From assembly GCA_963801065.1 (NCBI GenBank), contig CAWDDG010000004.1:372001-436000 (forward strand): a stretch of 64,000 bases of DNA, given 5' to 3'. The translations under genes were made by a program, and so were the position numbers. The DNA is from CAWDDG01 sp963801065. Its GTDB lineage: Bacteria > Actinomycetota > Actinomycetes > Jiangellales > Jiangellaceae. Under the pieces are notes generated by a model, which did not search any database, was not told the origin of the DNA, and was given only the letters and a program-made list of their open reading frames with translations. Positions within the stretch are counted from its first letter, which is position 1, and the number at the start of each line of letters is the position of its first letter. Shown one piece after another: positions 35,265 to 43,162 of this stretch.

Positions 35265-35735
35265 GCTGCCTCCAGTGCTTGACGACCATTCAGGTCCTGT
35301 GACTGCTGTGATCAATGTGCACAGTGTGACCAATGTGACGACAGAATCAGTGGAGGCCGAACTCAGATTGTTCCGCGTGTCGCATCCTCTCGGCCGATCC
35401 AGCGGAGCCTCTGATCGAGCCGGCCCCCACCTCAACCCGGCTCGGGGTCAGTTTCACGTGCCGCCGACACACGCGACGGACCAACTGACGAAACACGCAT
35501 TTAGCTGGTGAGGGCCCGCATCGGGCGCAGCGCAGGATGGTGCCTATTGGGTGCTGATCTCGGCGCTGCATGGCGGCGCGGCGGCGATTTCGCTGACCAC
35601 GGCGGTGCTCACATTCATCAGGATGTGACTGATCCACACGTATGCGGTGGCGTGCAGGTAAGAGTTCTGCGGCGCAGGTCGGCGTGCACAGTTCCGCCGC
35701 GATTCGCGGTGAGCTCTCGGAACAACAGACTCGTG
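35265..35735. other. 471-bp intergenic region between F420-ligase-like gene and dnaB
   Basis: Contains the 9-bp repeat array near its left end (35298-35339). The rest holds short open frames with no recognisable similarity and no tRNA-like fold that I can see. The right part (35520-35735) follows the dnaB stop and probably includes its transcript end, although no clean terminator hairpin was found. Confidence 0.5.
35298..35339. promoter_or_regulatory. five head-to-tail TGTGAC-type repeats at 9-bp spacing
   Basis: On the plus strand TGTGAC, TGTGAT, TGTGCA, TGTGAC and TGTGAC start at 35298, 35307, 35316, 35325 and 35334, each separated by three unconserved bases. On the minus strand this is a series of GTCACA-type boxes 30-70 bp upstream of the F420-ligase-like start. 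Exact 9-bp phasing without inversion is unlike ordinary dimer operators and resembles binding by a head-to-tail oligomerising regulator. Confidence 0.65.
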
Positions 35736-38330
35736 CTACTGAGCCATGTCGACGAAACGGCTGTAGTGGCCCTGGAAGGCGACCGTGATAGTCGCGGTCG
35801 GCCCGTTACGATGCTTCGCGACGATGAAGTCGGCTTCGCCGGCGCGCGGTGATTCCTTCTCGTACGCATCTTCCCGATGCAGCAAGATGACCATGTCCGA
35901 GTCCTGCTCGATTGAGCCGCTTTCGCGCAGATCGGCCAACATAGGCTTCTTGTCCGTTCTCTGCTCGGCGCTCCGGTTGAGTTGGCTGATCGCGATGACG
36001 GGGACGTCCAGCTCCTTCGCCAGTAGCTTCAATGCCCGGGAGAACTCGGCCACCTCCTGCTGGCGGCTCTCGACCCGCTTTCCGCTCGTCATCAGCTGCA
36101 GGTAGTCGATGATGACCAACCGCAGGTCGTGGCGCTGCTTGAGCCGGCGGCATTTCGCCCGGATCTCCATCATGGTCATGTTCGGCGAGTCGTCGATGAA
36201 CAGCGGCGCACTGGAGACCTCGCCGGTGCGCCGGGCAATGCGGTTCCAGTCGTCGTCGGTCATCTGGCCGGAGCGCATGTGATGCAACGGCACTCGTGCC
36301 TCGGCCGAAAGGAGCCGCATGGTGATCTCGTTGCGGCTCATCTCCAATGAGAACATCACCGACGTGAGCTGATGGCGGATGGAAGCTGCCCGGGCGATGT
36401 CGAGACCAAGTGTCGAATTGTGGGTGGGGATGCATGCTCGGCCGGCCAGATAGAGGTGTTCGGCGTTGTCCACCTCGACGCAGCGGACGGGCACAGAAGG
36501 AATGGGGCGAACGTCGACGACCATGCGGCTGGCCGGGGCGTGCCCGAACCGCTGACGTTCAAGCTCGCGACCAAGCTTGAACACCGCCTCGCCGGGCGTG
36601 AAGGCGATCCGATAGCACGTCGAAGACTCGTCGGTGCGCCCCTGTGCCCGACGAGTGCGGATCCGGGCGCGGTAACCGAGCGAGAGGACGAGTTCGAGGG
36701 CACCTTCGGCGAGGCGGCGGTTCGTGACGTCGAGCTGGACGCATCCGGCCTTGCTGATCGACCCGTCTGTGTCGAGCAGACCGGCGAGAAGAGCCCGCCG
36801 CTGCCGCTCGGAAGCCCGAAGGTACAGGTCCGGGATGTGCTTGTCGCCGAGCACACGCATACTGCAGAGGACGCCCTCGACCGTCCCGTGATCACGTTTA
36901 ATCCGCATCCGAAAGTGGTGCGGGCGGTACTCGGTTATCTCAATGCCCTCTGCCTCTATGCACGTCGCAATCTCGGGGTCGTGCGACGTGTACACGGCCT
37001 CCGCCGAGTCACCGTCACCGAGCCACACCCCCAGCGTGTACGGCGGCAGCGGGAGGTTGGCCTCTGGAAGATCGAACGGTCGAGCCAGGCGCACCGCGTG
37101 ATCGAGTCGTCGGTCGGCGGACTCGCCACGCAGTGTCGCGGCCATCGTCTCAGTCGTGACGACGTCGTCGTGCACGGCTGCGTGCCACACATTCACTGGA
37201 CGCGAGACTCGCGCGGCAAGACTCGCGTGGAGGCGCTGACGCGAATCCGCGGAAACATGCCGGACGCGGGCGCGCCTCGGACCAGTGGACGGGCGCAGTT
37301 GTCGACCTGCCGGTATTACCTGGGCGGCGACGGCTTGACTCGTCGCAGCGAACAGCGCGGGCACCGCCATGTCCGATCGCCGATAGTGCCGCAGCGAAAC
37401 CCGCTCCGCAGCAGCTCGACGCGCAGCGCGGGTTGTCGTGACCCACTGGTGCTGACCATCGGCGACGATGACAGCACCGTCGGAGAATTCCACCTCGTAG
37501 CACGGACGACTGAGCATGACATCGGTGGCAGCCACCACTCGGGTCGGCCTGCCGTCGGCACCGATCAACTCGTCGCCGACCCGAGCCTCGCCCATCGTCG
37601 TCCAGCCGGAGGGCGTGGGCAGAGGGGTGTCGAGCGCCAGCGCCTTGCCGATGGCCGGCCTAGCTGCGATGACGATCATCTGGCCCGGGTGGAGGCCGTT
37701 GGTCAGGGCGTCGAGGTCGGCGAACCCGGTGGGGACACCGACCATCTGGCCCCCGCGGGAGCCGATCGCCTCGACCTCGTCGAGCGTGCCCTCCATGATG
37801 TCGCCGAGCGGGAGGTAATCCTCGGACGTGCGGCGGTCGGTGACGGAATAGACCTCCGCTTGAGCGCGGTCGACGATCTGGTCGGCGTCGCCGTCGCCGC
37901 CGTACCCCATCTGCACGATCCGGGTGCCCGCCTCGACCAGCCGCCGGAGGACGGCGTGCTCGCGCACGATGTCTGCGTAGAAGCCGGCGTTGGCCGCCGT
38001 GGGGACCGACGACACCAGCGTGTGCAGATACGGCGCGCCGCCCACTCGGCCGAGCTCTCCTCGCTTCTTGAGCTCGTCGGCGATCGTGAGCGGGTCGGCG
38101 GGCTCGCCACGCCCGTAAAGGTCGAGGACGGCCTCGTAGATGGTCTCGTGTGCGGGGCGGTAGAAGTCGTGCCCGCGGAGCACCTCGACGACGTCGGCGA
38201 TCGCGTCCTTGGACAGCAGCATGCCGCCCAGCACCGCCTGCTCGGCCGCCACGTCCTGCGGCGGAGTCCGGTCATAGCCGGGTGGCGCAGCATGGTCGTC
38301 ACGGCGATCGGGCAGCTCCGTGACACTCAC
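35736..38330 (-). CDS. dnaB: replicative DNA helicase DnaB, intein-containing
   Basis: Hexameric 5'-3' helicase of the replisome. Precursor of 864 residues from GTG 38330 (after GAGGGAG); removal of the 409-residue intein leaves about 455 residues, the normal DnaB size. N-terminal domain about 20-125 (PPQDVAAEQAVLGGMLLSKD onward); RecA-like domain with P-loop split as AARPAIGK / STLGLDIARA; later SLEMSRNEITMRLLSAEARV, the Walker B LVIIDYLQLM, VIAISQLNRSAEQR and RESGSIEQDSDMVILLHRED. Protein function therefore depends on splicing. Upstream there are a -10 element and a LexA-type SOS box. The gene order with MATE, rplI, rpsR, ssb, rpsF on its other side is common in actinobacteria. Confidence 0.97.
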   Translation of the reverse strand: MSVTELPDRRDDHAAPPGYDRTPPQDVAAEQAVLGGMLLSKDAIADVVEVLRGHDFYRPAHETIYEAVLDLYGRGEPADPLTIADELKKRGELGRVGGAPYLHTLVSSVPTAANAGFYADIVREHAVLRRLVEAGTRIVQMGYGGDGDADQIVDRAQAEVYSVTDRRTSEDYLPLGDIMEGTLDEVEAIGSRGGQMVGVPTGFADLDALTNGLHPGQMIVIAARPAIGKALALDTPLPTPSGWTTMGEARVGDELIGADGRPTRVVAATDVMLSRPCYEVEFSDGAVIVADGQHQWVTTTRAARRAAAERVSLRHYRRSDMAVPALFAATSQAVAAQVIPAGRQLRPSTGPRRARVRHVSADSRQRLHASLAARVSRPVNVWHAAVHDDVVTTETMAATLRGESADRRLDHAVRLARPFDLPEANLPLPPYTLGVWLGDGDSAEAVYTSHDPEIATCIEAEGIEITEYRPHHFRMRIKRDHGTVEGVLCSMRVLGDKHIPDLYLRASERQRRALLAGLLDTDGSISKAGCVQLDVTNRRLAEGALELVLSLGYRARIRTRRAQGRTDESSTCYRIAFTPGEAVFKLGRELERQRFGHAPASRMVVDVRPIPSVPVRCVEVDNAEHLYLAGRACIPTHNSTLGLDIARAASIRHQLTSVMFSLEMSRNEITMRLLSAEARVPLHHMRSGQMTDDDWNRIARRTGEVSSAPLFIDDSPNMTMMEIRAKCRRLKQRHDLRLVIIDYLQLMTSGKRVESRQQEVAEFSRALKLLAKELDVPVIAISQLNRSAEQRTDKKPMLADLRESGSIEQDSDMVILLHREDAYEKESPRAGEADFIVAKHRNGPTATITVAFQGHYSRFVDMAQ
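36417..37643 (-). other. class 3-type intein with LAGLIDADG endonuclease in DnaB P-loop
   Basis: Insertion of 409 residues between Lys of GK and Ser of the P-loop. It starts with Ala (ALALDTPLPTPSGWTTMGEA), not Cys/Ser/Thr, and ends CIPTHN followed by Ser +1. The internal Trp67 (GQHQWVTTT), Cys388 (VRCVEVDN) and Thr407 (IPTHN) form the W-C-T triplet that defines class 3 inteins, in which the block F Cys is the first nucleophile. His408-Asn409 supply the cyclisation step. Two dodecapeptide motifs, LGVWLGDGDS (204-213) and LLAGLLDTDG (285-294), keep the acidic residues, so the homing endonuclease may be active. Confidence 0.9.
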
Positions 38331-38701
38331 CGTCGCTCCCTCTTCGAACGCATGTTCGACCCGTTCGACGTTATACCACGCCGCCACGACACATCTGCCG
38401 CCGCACGAGTCGCCCGACCACCCATACCCGTCCTGGCTCAGCGGAACGTTACGGGTCGGCCGAACCACGCCCAAGCGGGCCTGTGCGGACCGTTGTGGAA
38501 CTCCGGTGGACAGCCGTCCCCAGGCTGTGCACAACCCTGGGGGCAACTGGTGCACAGAAGGACATGTGGTTCAACCGGGTCGGCCGGGAACAGCGAGGAC
38601 GATCGTCCACCGGCTGTGGAAGGAGCCCGGCCATCAGCGATCTCAGCATGTGAGACGCGACTGCGCGCCTGTAATTAGCCACCCGTACCGTCGGTGCTGC
38701 C
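38331..38701. other. divergent dnaB/MATE intergenic region
   Basis: Besides the SOS box near dnaB, it has an 8-bp inverted repeat CTGTGCAC (38525-38532) / GTGCACAG (38550-38557), and nearby TTGTGGAAC (38493-38501), which differ by one or two bases from the TTGTCCACA DnaA box. A TGTAATTAG at about 38670 could be the -10 for the MATE gene. The frame upstream of dnaB is open through much of this region but is not conserved in DnaB proteins. Confidence 0.45.
38344..38375 (-). promoter_or_regulatory. dnaB promoter -10 with LexA-type SOS box
   Basis: On the minus strand TATAAC (38375-38370) is followed after 10 bp by TCGAACATGCGTTCGA (38359-38344), a perfect match to the TCGAAC-N4-GTTCGA SOS box of actinobacteria and firmicutes. 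The dnaB ribosome-binding site and GTG come 14 bp later. The box would cover about +4 to +20 of the transcript, suited to LexA repression. No good -35 element is seen. Confidence 0.75.
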
Positions 38702-40048
38702 ATGCGCCGAGCCCGTCGACGATCGTTCTCCCGCCACCCGGCCGATCGCGAGATCCTCCGGCTCGCACTTCCGGCTCTCGGTGCACTCGTCGCCGAACCC
38801 CTCTTCCTGCTTGCCGATTCGGCCATCGTCGGCCACCTCGGCACGCCGGAGCTCGCAGGCCTCGGCATCGCCGGCGCCGTGCTGGCCACGCTGGTCAACG
38901 TCTCGGTCTTCCTCGCGTACGGCACGACGGCGGCGGTCGCCCGGATGCTCGGGGCAGCGGACCTACGCGGCGCGATGCGGCAGGGGATCGACGGTTGCTG
39001 GCTCGCGCTCGTCGTCGGCGTCGTCAGCGCCACGATCGGCTGGGCCGGCAGCCCCTGGCTCGTCTCGTTGTTCGGCCCGTCACGCGACGCGGCGGCCTAC
39101 GCCGAGACCTACCTGCGGATCAGCCTGCTCGGCATCCCGTCGATGCTGCTGGTGCTTGCCGCGACCGGCGTTCTGCGTGGCCTGCAGGACACCCGGACCC
39201 CGCTGGTCGTCGCCATCGCGGGAGCCGCCGGCAACGTCGTCCTGAACGTTTTGTTCGTCTACGGTCTCGGCCTCGGGATCGGCGGCTCGGCGCTCGGCAC
39301 CGTCATCGCCCAGACGGCCATGGCCGCCGCCTTCGCCCGGGTGGTCATTCGCGGGGCCCGTCGGCACGGTGCATCCTTGCGGCCGGACTGGCCCGGTGTC
39401 CGGCGTTCCTTCGGTGCCGGCATGCCGCTCGTCGTCCGGACGGTCTCGATGCGGGTCGCCCTGATCGTCGCCACGGTGGTCGCTGCCGGCCTCGGTACGG
39501 CGGAGTTGGCCGCTCACCAGGTCGTCTTCACCACCTGGACGTTGCTGGCGCTCATTCTCGATGCCATCGCGATCGCGGCCCAGGCGCTCGTCGGGCGTGC
39601 CCTCGGCGCGGGAGACGTCGACGAGGCCAGGTCCGTCACCCGGCGGATGGTCCAGTGGGGAGTGCTCACCGGCGCCGGCCTGGCCGTCGCCACCCTCGCC
39701 GTCGCGCCGTTTTACGCGCGGCTGTTCACGCGCGACGCCGACGTGCGCTCGCTGCTCGTAGCCGCGCTCGTCGTCGCGGCCCTCGTGCAACCGGTGGCCG
39801 GGTGGGTGTTCGTCCTCGACGGCGTCCTCATCGGGGCCGGGGACGGGCGTTACCTCGCGGTGGCATCCGTCCTCAGCATGCTCGCGTTCCTGCCCGCTGC
39901 ATATTCGGTGACCGCGTTCGACCTCTCCGGGGCGGCGGGCCTGGTCGCCCTGTGGGCCGCCATCGGGGTCTGGATACTCGCCCGGCTGGTGACGCTCGCG
40001 CTCCGCGAACGTCACGGAGCGTGGCTCGTGACCGGAGCCGTCCGCTGA
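38702..40048 (+). CDS. MATE-family efflux transporter
   Basis: Multidrug/toxin exporter of 448 residues with 12 predicted helices in two halves. Typical segments: DREILRLALPALGALVAEPL (start of helix 1), LADSAIVGHLGTPELAGLGI, LFGPSRDAAAYAETYLRISL, GLQDTRTPLVVAIAGAAGNV, and second-half TAELAAHQVVFTTWTLLALI with DAIAIAAQALVGRALGAGD. DinF-like subgroup. Divergent from dnaB; between dnaB and rplI, as in many actinobacteria. Coupling ion not determined. Confidence 0.94.
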   Translation: MRRARRRSFSRHPADREILRLALPALGALVAEPLFLLADSAIVGHLGTPELAGLGIAGAVLATLVNVSVFLAYGTTAAVARMLGAADLRGAMRQGIDGCWLALVVGVVSATIGWAGSPWLVSLFGPSRDAAAYAETYLRISLLGIPSMLLVLAATGVLRGLQDTRTPLVVAIAGAAGNVVLNVLFVYGLGLGIGGSALGTVIAQTAMAAAFARVVIRGARRHGASLRPDWPGVRRSFGAGMPLVVRTVSMRVALIVATVVAAGLGTAELAAHQVVFTTWTLLALILDAIAIAAQALVGRALGAGDVDEARSVTRRMVQWGVLTGAGLAVATLAVAPFYARLFTRDADVRSLLVAALVVAALVQPVAGWVFVLDGVLIGAGDGRYLAVASVLSMLAFLPAAYSVTAFDLSGAAGLVALWAAIGVWILARLVTLALRERHGAWLVTGAVR

Positions 40049-40049
40049 A

Positions 40050-40142
40050 CTATCCGCGGGGCGCGAGTCCTTCCAGGGTTGCGTCGAAGAACCGCCGCAT
40101 GAGCTCGAGGTCCAGCGGGCGGTAGGCCGGAAGGTCGTGGCA
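40050..40142 (-). pseudogene. possible TetR-regulator C-terminal remnant
   Basis: The minus strand reads PAYRPLDLELMRRFFDATLE then GLAPRG and a stop at 40050-40052, which resembles the last helix of a TetR-type regulator. It has no start or upstream gene body: at about 40142 it meets the degenerate copy of the AbiEi/DUF559 gene end. Only about 30 codons remain, so identification is tentative. Confidence 0.35.
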
Positions 40143-40240
40143 CGGCGGGGTCGACCGAAAGAGTGGGAGGAACAACGCCCCGCGGCCTGAGCATCCTCGC
40201 AGGTGCGAGGGCCCGGAAGCGGCGTTGCGCCTCCCGTTCT
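40143..40240. repeat. left copy of ~98-bp direct repeat (relic of AbiEi/DUF559 gene end)
   Basis: Matches 41162-41259 with about 7 mismatches in 98 bases. In the matching frame it reads RRGRPKEWEEQRPAA and a stop, the same ending as the complete gene downstream, followed by the same non-coding tail with a CCTCGCA/TGCGAGG hairpin (40195-40210). It is thus the 3' end of a lost paralogue plus its trailing region. Confidence 0.8.
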
Positions 40241-40315
40241 CCGCTCGCCGGCCTATCCACAGTTACACATGCTGGTTCTTCTCGACCACGGCATTCTGCA
40301 GGATCATCTCGCTGC

Positions 40316-41209
40316 ATGACGGTCGTCGAGGCGCTGCGGTCGCTCGGCGGCACCGCCCGTTGGAGCGAGTTGCGCCGGTTGATCAGCCAGCACGCTCTCG
40401 ACCAAGCCCTCGGGACAGGATCGGTCGTGCGAGCTGGGCGCCGTGGCCACTACTGCCTGCCGGACCGGCTCGACCAGAGCCGAGCGCGAGCGGTCGGCGG
40501 CGTCGTCTCACATATCAGCGCCGCCGAGATCTGGGAGCTCGGGGTGCTCGAGCCGCAGACGTCGCTGCACGTCACAGTGCGCCGCCACCGGCACGGCGTC
40601 AACAGGCCGCAACATATCGTCGTCCACTACTCCGACCTGCGCCCCGACGAGATTCGCGGTGGGGTGACCACCGTCCTGCGGACGGTGGTCGACTGCGCGC
40701 GGACCTGCGCGTTCCCGCAGGCACTGGTCATCGCCGACACCGCCATCCGCATCGGCCACATCACCCACCGAGAGCTGGTCGAGACCGCGGCGATGCTGCG
40801 CGGCCCGGGCGCCGCCCGAGCACGCCGTGTGGCCACCTACTCCGACTCGCGGGCCATGTCACCACCGGAGTCGGCGTTGCGCGCCATCCTCATCGACGGC
40901 GGGATCACGAGCTTCGTGCCTCAGTTCCGTGCCCGGAGGAACGGGCGTTGGATCGCAACGGCCGACCTCGGTGACCGTGCGACCGGGGTCCTGCTCGAGG
41001 CCGACAGCTTCCTCTGGCACGGCCAGCGAGCTGCGCTCGAACGCGATGCCCGCCGTTACAACGAGCTCGTCGCCGCCGGGTACCTGGTGCTCCGCTTCAC
41101 GTGGGAGCACGTCGTCGGCGACCCCGCTTGGGTCCTCACCGTGGTGCGTCGGGTACTGGCTCGGCGGGGTCGATCGGAAGAGTGGGAGGAACAACCCCCC
41201 GCGGCATGA
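40316..41209 (+). CDS. AbiEi-type N-terminal plus DUF559/Vsr-like nuclease-fold protein
   Basis: Protein of 297 residues of a family annotated in actinobacteria as type IV toxin-antitoxin AbiEi-family antitoxin domain proteins. N-terminal winged helix about 1-65 (VVEALRSLGGTARWSELRRL, VVRAGRRGHYCLPD); middle beta-rich region with SHISAAEIWELGVLEPQTSL; C-terminal PD-(D/E)XK-like region: VLLEADSFLWHGQRAALERD, RRYNELVAAGYLVLRFTWEH. The proposed catalytic acid residues of the nuclease fold are at least partly kept (E-D spacing). No AbiEii toxin gene is beside it. Start ATG 40316 chosen by similarity. It is inserted between the MATE gene and rplI, flanked by direct repeats. Confidence 0.85.
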   Translation: MTVVEALRSLGGTARWSELRRLISQHALDQALGTGSVVRAGRRGHYCLPDRLDQSRARAVGGVVSHISAAEIWELGVLEPQTSLHVTVRRHRHGVNRPQHIVVHYSDLRPDEIRGGVTTVLRTVVDCARTCAFPQALVIADTAIRIGHITHRELVETAAMLRGPGAARARRVATYSDSRAMSPPESALRAILIDGGITSFVPQFRARRNGRWIATADLGDRATGVLLEADSFLWHGQRAALERDARRYNELVAAGYLVLRFTWEHVVGDPAWVLTVVRRVLARRGRSEEWEEQPPAA

Positions 41210-41259
41210 GCATCCTCGCAGGTGCGAGGGCCCGTAAGCGGCCTTGTGCCTCCCGTTCT
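41162..41259. repeat. right copy of ~98-bp direct repeat with hairpin
   Basis: Covers the last ~16 codons of the AbiEi/DUF559 gene and ~50 bp after its stop; about 93% identical to 40143-40240. A tight hairpin CCTCGCA (41214-41220) / TGCGAGG (41223-41229) nested in GGGAGG/CCTCCC arms could act as the terminator between this gene and the convergent rplI operon. Confidence 0.8.
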
Positions 41260-41319
41260 TCCGACAGACGTGGCCCAGCACCGCACAGAACGGGTGCCGG
41301 GCAGTTGAGGCGTTACCGG

Positions 41320-41767
41320 TCAGGTGGCGACGACCTCGAGCTGGACGGTCGCGGCGACCTCCGGGTGCAGGCGCACGGTGACGGTGTGGGCGCCGACCGT
41401 CTTGATCGGGTTGCCCACCTCGATCCGGCGCTTGTCCAGGCCGGGGCCACCGGCCTGCGGCGACGGCGGAGACGATGTCGGCCGGTGTCACGGCGCCGAA
41501 CAGACGGCCGGCCTCGCCGGCTCGGGCAGACAGTCGGACCGGCGCGGCCTCGAGCCGGGCCTGGACCTCGCGTGCGGTGTCGAGATCGGCGATGTCACGC
41601 ACCGAGCGGGCCCGGCGGATCGTCTGGAGCTGCTTCTCGCCGCCACGGGTCCACGCGATCGCGAGGCCGCGTGGCATGAGGTAGTTGCGGCCGTAGCCGT
41701 CCTTGACCTCGATCACGTCGCCGGCCGTGCCGAGGCCCGTGACCTCCTGGGTGAGGATGAGCTTCAT
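41320..41767 (-). CDS. rplI: 50S ribosomal protein L9 (one-base frameshift)
   Basis: Large-subunit protein that bridges rRNA domains. Sequence MKLILTQEVTGLGTAGDVIE then VKDGYGRNYLMPRGLAIAWT is canonical; the frame breaks at about 41463 within VSAVAA, where one extra base (GCAGGCC instead of GCAGCC) would explain it. The other frame completes GGPGLDKRRIEVGNPIKTVG and HPEVAATVQLEVVAT, ending at 41320. Corrected length is 148 residues, exactly normal. An intact product seems likely and the extra base is probably a consensus error. Last gene of the rpsF-ssb-rpsR-rplI operon. Confidence 0.93.
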
Positions 41768-41782
41768 CGTGTCGTCACCCTC

Positions 41783-42019
41783 TCAGCGTGCGGTGGAGGT
41801 GTAGGGCAGCAGCGCCACCTCGCGGGCGTTCTTGATCGCGACCGCGACGTCGCGTTGGTGCCGTGTGCAGCACCCGGTCACGCGACGGGCCCTGATCTTG
41901 CCGCGGTCGGAGATGTACTTCCGCAGCATGCCGGTGTCCTTGTAGTCGACGTACTTGACCTTTTCCTTGCAGAATGCGCAGACCTTCTTCTTCGGCTTGC
42001 GCACAGCGGGCTTTGCCAT
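41783..42019 (-). CDS. rpsR: 30S ribosomal protein S18
   Basis: Small-subunit protein of 78 residues that binds S6 on the platform. MAKPAVRKPKKKVCAFCKEK starts with the basic tail and a Cys pair; the zinc-type pattern CAFC...CCTRHQ (four Cys: CxxC and CC) is kept, so this is the zinc-binding (C+) paralogue form. The core YKDTGMLRKYISDRGKIRAR is normal. Located 15 bp before rplI and 73 bp after ssb in the operon. Confidence 0.97.
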   Translation of the reverse strand: MAKPAVRKPKKKVCAFCKEKVKYVDYKDTGMLRKYISDRGKIRARRVTGCCTRHQRDVAVAIKNAREVALLPYTSTAR

Positions 42020-42092
42020 CGTGGTGCTCCTCGGTGGAGTCGGAGCCCGGTCGCCTCGCTGGCAGCGGTGACCGGGATGGTCGGGTTCAGAC

Positions 42093-42617
42093 CTAGAACG
42101 GGGGCTCGTCACCCGCGGGGTCGGGCGCCGTACCGCCGGACCAGGGGTCCGCCGGCTGGCCGCCCTGACCACCTTGACCGCCCTGAGCGGGCGTGGCCCA
42201 CGGGTCGGCACCGCCACCCTGTGGTGCACCGCCGCCGAACCCGCCGCCGGACCGCTGGGTCTTGGTGACCTTGGCGGTGGCGTAGCGCAGGCTCGGGCCG
42301 ATCTCGTCGACGTCGAGCTCGACGACCGTACGCTTCTCGCCCTCGCGGGTCTCGTACGAGCGTTGCTTGAGCCGGCCGGTGACGACGACCCGAGCGCCGC
42401 GCTGCAGCGACTCGGCGACGTTCTCGGCCGCCTGCCGCCAGACCGAGCAGGACAGGAACAGCGGGTCGCCGTCCTTCCATTCGTTGGTCTGCCGGTCGAA
42501 GATGCGCGGCGTCGACGCGACCCGGAAGTTGGCCACGGCAGCACCGCTGGGGGTGAAGCGCAGCTCCGGGTCGTCGGTCAGGTTGCCGACGACGGTGATG
42601 ACGGTCTCGCCTGCCAT
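42093..42617 (-). CDS. ssb: single-stranded DNA-binding protein
   Basis: Protein of 174 residues that coats ssDNA during replication and repair. OB-fold about 1-112 (ETVITVVGNLTDDPELRFTP, RIFDRQTNEWKDGDPLFLSC, RGARVVVTGRLKQRSYETRE), a Gly/Gln-rich flexible tail, and the partner-binding acidic tip DEPPF at the C-terminus. ATG 42617 is the conserved start; the frame is open for another 132 bases upstream into the rpsF overlap region but without similarity. Second gene of the operon. Confidence 0.97.
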   Translation of the reverse strand: MAGETVITVVGNLTDDPELRFTPSGAAVANFRVASTPRIFDRQTNEWKDGDPLFLSCSVWRQAAENVAESLQRGARVVVTGRLKQRSYETREGEKRTVVELDVDEIGPSLRYATAKVTKTQRSGGGFGGGAPQGGGADPWATPAQGGQGGQGGQPADPWSGGTAPDPAGDEPPF

Positions 42618-42655
42618 AGGTGGTCCCTCCCGAAGGGCGGATGCGAGCCTTGCGA

Positions 42656-42946
42656 TCAGTGGGCGTCCGGGCGGACGACCTTGGTGCGCAGGATGGACTC
42701 GTTGAGCCCGAGCTGGCGGTCGAGCTCCTGCACCGCTGCCGGCTCGCACGTGACGTCGAGTACGGCGTAGATGCCTTCGCTCTTCTTGTCGATCTCGTAA
42801 GCGAGCTTGCGGCGGCCCCAGATGTCGACCTTCTCGACGGTGCCGCCGGACTGGCGGACAACGCCGAGGAACGTGTCGAGGCTGGGAGCCACGCTGCGCT
42901 CCTCGAGCGCGGCGTCGAGGATCACCATGATCTCGTAATGACGCAT
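42656..42946 (-). CDS. rpsF: 30S ribosomal protein S6
   Basis: Small-subunit protein of 96 residues: MRHYEIMVILDAALEERSVA, GGTVEKVDIWGRRKLAYEID, KKSEGIYAVLDVTCEPAAVQ, LGLNESILRTKVVRPD. First gene of the rpsF-ssb-rpsR-rplI operon, with a GGAGG-type site (GGAGGTGATC on the minus strand) just before ATG 42946. The 216 bp upstream (42947-43162) presumably carry the operon promoter. Confidence 0.97.
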   Translation of the reverse strand: MRHYEIMVILDAALEERSVAPSLDTFLGVVRQSGGTVEKVDIWGRRKLAYEIDKKSEGIYAVLDVTCEPAAVQELDRQLGLNESILRTKVVRPDAH

Positions 42947-43162
42947 TTGCCGATCACCTCCTGTGGTCTTCGCGGCCACGGTCTCTCCGTAGCAGGAGGG
43001 CATGTGCGTCGCACGGCCCGGGCGTACGGAGTTCCCGTACGTGACCGGGCCGAGGTACCAGGGTACCAGCGCCGGACGCCTGTCCCGTCCGTCATCCACA
43101 GGCCGATCAGATCGGCGACCACGGCTTGCCGGCTCCGCCGGTTCTGGGCAGGCTCACCAGGC

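Noticed and set aside
35508..35735. Possible small gene or RNA downstream of dnaB
   Set aside because: Short open frames lack similarity and ribosome-binding sites, and I found no tRNA-like arms or strong fold.
36372..38678. Long open frame antisense to dnaB
   Set aside because: It is the complement of DnaB and its intein with no recognisable domains.
41440..41480. Programmed +1 frameshift in rplI
   Set aside because: No slippery site or stop codon arrangement like prfB; similar one-base insertions occur in unrelated genes, so error is simpler.
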